DNA of 17,098 bases, taken from assembly GCA_046261875.1 (NCBI GenBank), contig JBHENW010000204.1, forward strand, positions 1-17,098, written 5' to 3'. The position numbers and the translations under genes are program-made. The notes below the pieces were generated by a model. The model was not told where the DNA came from, made no database searches, and saw only the letters and a program-made list of their open reading frames with translations. The stretch is from JBHENW01 sp046261875. Its GTDB lineage: Bacteria > Acidobacteriota > Thermoanaerobaculia > UBA5066 > Gp7-AA6. The first letter of the stretch is position 1. Each line of letters starts with the position of its first letter. This document shows, one piece after another, positions 16,486 to 17,098 of this stretch.

Positions 16486-17098
16486 GGCTTGACCTCCGCA
16501 TCGACGGGCACGGCCGGGGACGGGCTCCAGGAGGTCTCGCGGCCTCTCGGGATCTCCAGCCGCGTGCTGGCCGGCTGGTAGTCCGCCCGGTGCAGCGTGA
16601 CGCTGTGCGGTCCCGCAACGAGACGAATCGGCGCCTCGGACAAGGTCGCGCGGTACTTTCCGTCCACGATGACCGATGCGCCCGCCCAGGAGTCATCGGC
16701 GCGGATCACGAGGTAACCGATCGGAAACGCGTGGTGAAACCGCGCCACGCCGCCCGGCCCGACGCGGATGCGCTGGGTGTGGGAGATCCCGTCTCCCTGG
16801 AGGCGGACCTCGTGGCTCCCTTCGGTCAATTCGACGCTCTTCGCTGGGACCGAGGCGCCGATCTCCCTGCCGTCCACGAAGATCGTCGCGGAGGGGACCG
16901 AAGAGATCTGAACGGGGAAGCGCGACGGCGCGCGGGTCGCCTCCGCGGCTTCGGGAGCCGGGGTCGGTTGCGCGACGGCGGGCACGGCGGTCGGCGCAGG
17001 AGCATCCACGCCGAGCTCCGGCTGGGGGAGCTCGACGGCCGTGGCGACCGGCGGGGGAGCGACGCGGGGCGGCTCCTCCGGGCGGGCCGCCTCGCGGT
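16482..17098 (-). CDS. PEGA-domain protein, N-terminus outside the window
   Basis: The reading frame is open to the window edge, so the true start lies beyond it; an internal GTG at 17009 is not convincing because coding-like sequence continues upstream. The visible part begins with a Pro/Ala/Glu/Val-rich linker. Two PEGA-type beta modules follow: PVQISSVPSATIFVDGREIG...LTEGSHEVRL, then YLVIRADDSWAGASVIVDGKYRATL...LVAGPHSVTLHRADYQP. PEGA domains are extracytoplasmic and often hang from Ser/Thr kinases or lipoproteins; which applies here cannot be seen. The stop overlaps the TPR gene start by 4 bases. Confidence 0.8.
   Translation of the reverse strand, partial: REAARPEEPPRVAPPPVATAVELPQPELGVDAPAPTAVPAVAQPTPAPEAAEATRAPSRFPVQISSVPSATIFVDGREIGASVPAKSVELTEGSHEVRLQGDGISHTQRIRVGPGGVARFHHAFPIGYLVIRADDSWAGASVIVDGKYRATLSEAPIRLVAGPHSVTLHRADYQPASTRLEIPRGRETSWSPSPAVPVDAEVKP

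Noticed and set aside
13878..16581. Long plus-strand open frames opposite the DUF1684 and TPR genes
   Set aside because: They encode Arg/Pro-rich sequence without domains. The minus strand has signal peptides, TPR units, DUF1684 motifs, a Shine-Dalgarno and coupled starts.

Overview
The window is a gene-dense, very GC-rich bacterial chromosome segment. No non-coding stretch exceeds about 70 bases, and I see no mobile element, CRISPR array, tRNA or rRNA. Apolipoprotein N-acyltransferase (Lnt), a SPOR-domain protein and a probable lipoprotein point to a diderm bacterium. The gene families and base composition suggest something like Acidobacteriota. That assignment is an inference and could be wrong at phylum level.

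Layout. 1-84 (minus) holds the first 28 codons of a gene leaving the window, possibly a TrmH/SpoU RNA methyltransferase. 102-3526 (plus) holds a CaCA-type Na+/Ca2+ exchanger, a class I aminotransferase and an extended short-chain dehydrogenase (SDR). 3592-6002 (plus) holds serine palmitoyltransferase and, overlapping it, a large GNAT-fold protein resembling bacterial ceramide synthase. 5984-6919 (minus) is a PAP2 membrane protein whose motifs resemble the Aur1/inositol-phosphorylceramide synthase type, tail to tail with the GNAT gene. 6938-9012 (plus) is an NfeD-type membrane serine protease with its slipin partner. 9066-13870 (plus) is a tightly packed series: SPOR protein, lipA, lnt, prfB (with a programmed +1 frameshift) and a NudL-like Nudix hydrolase. 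13941-17098 (minus) is a coupled set read right to left: a PEGA-domain protein running off the window, a TPR protein and a DUF1684 probable lipoprotein.

The most interesting content is 2510-6919. A dehydrogenase, serine palmitoyltransferase, a ceramide-synthase-like acyltransferase and an Aur1-like head-group or phosphatase enzyme sit side by side. Together they would form a compact candidate pathway from serine and acyl thioester to (dihydro)ceramide and possibly a phospho-head-group sphingolipid. The acyltransferase has no ATG, GTG or TTG that would include its conserved N-terminus. Its best start is a CTG overlapping the upstream stop as CTGA.

Other points are the prfB frameshift site, an SPY variant of the RF2 recognition tripeptide, two tracts of degenerate 7-bp repeats (one coding the end of Lnt, one forming an inverted structure between convergent genes), and a recurring TAnnnT box 6-9 nt before start codons that suggests leaderless transcripts.
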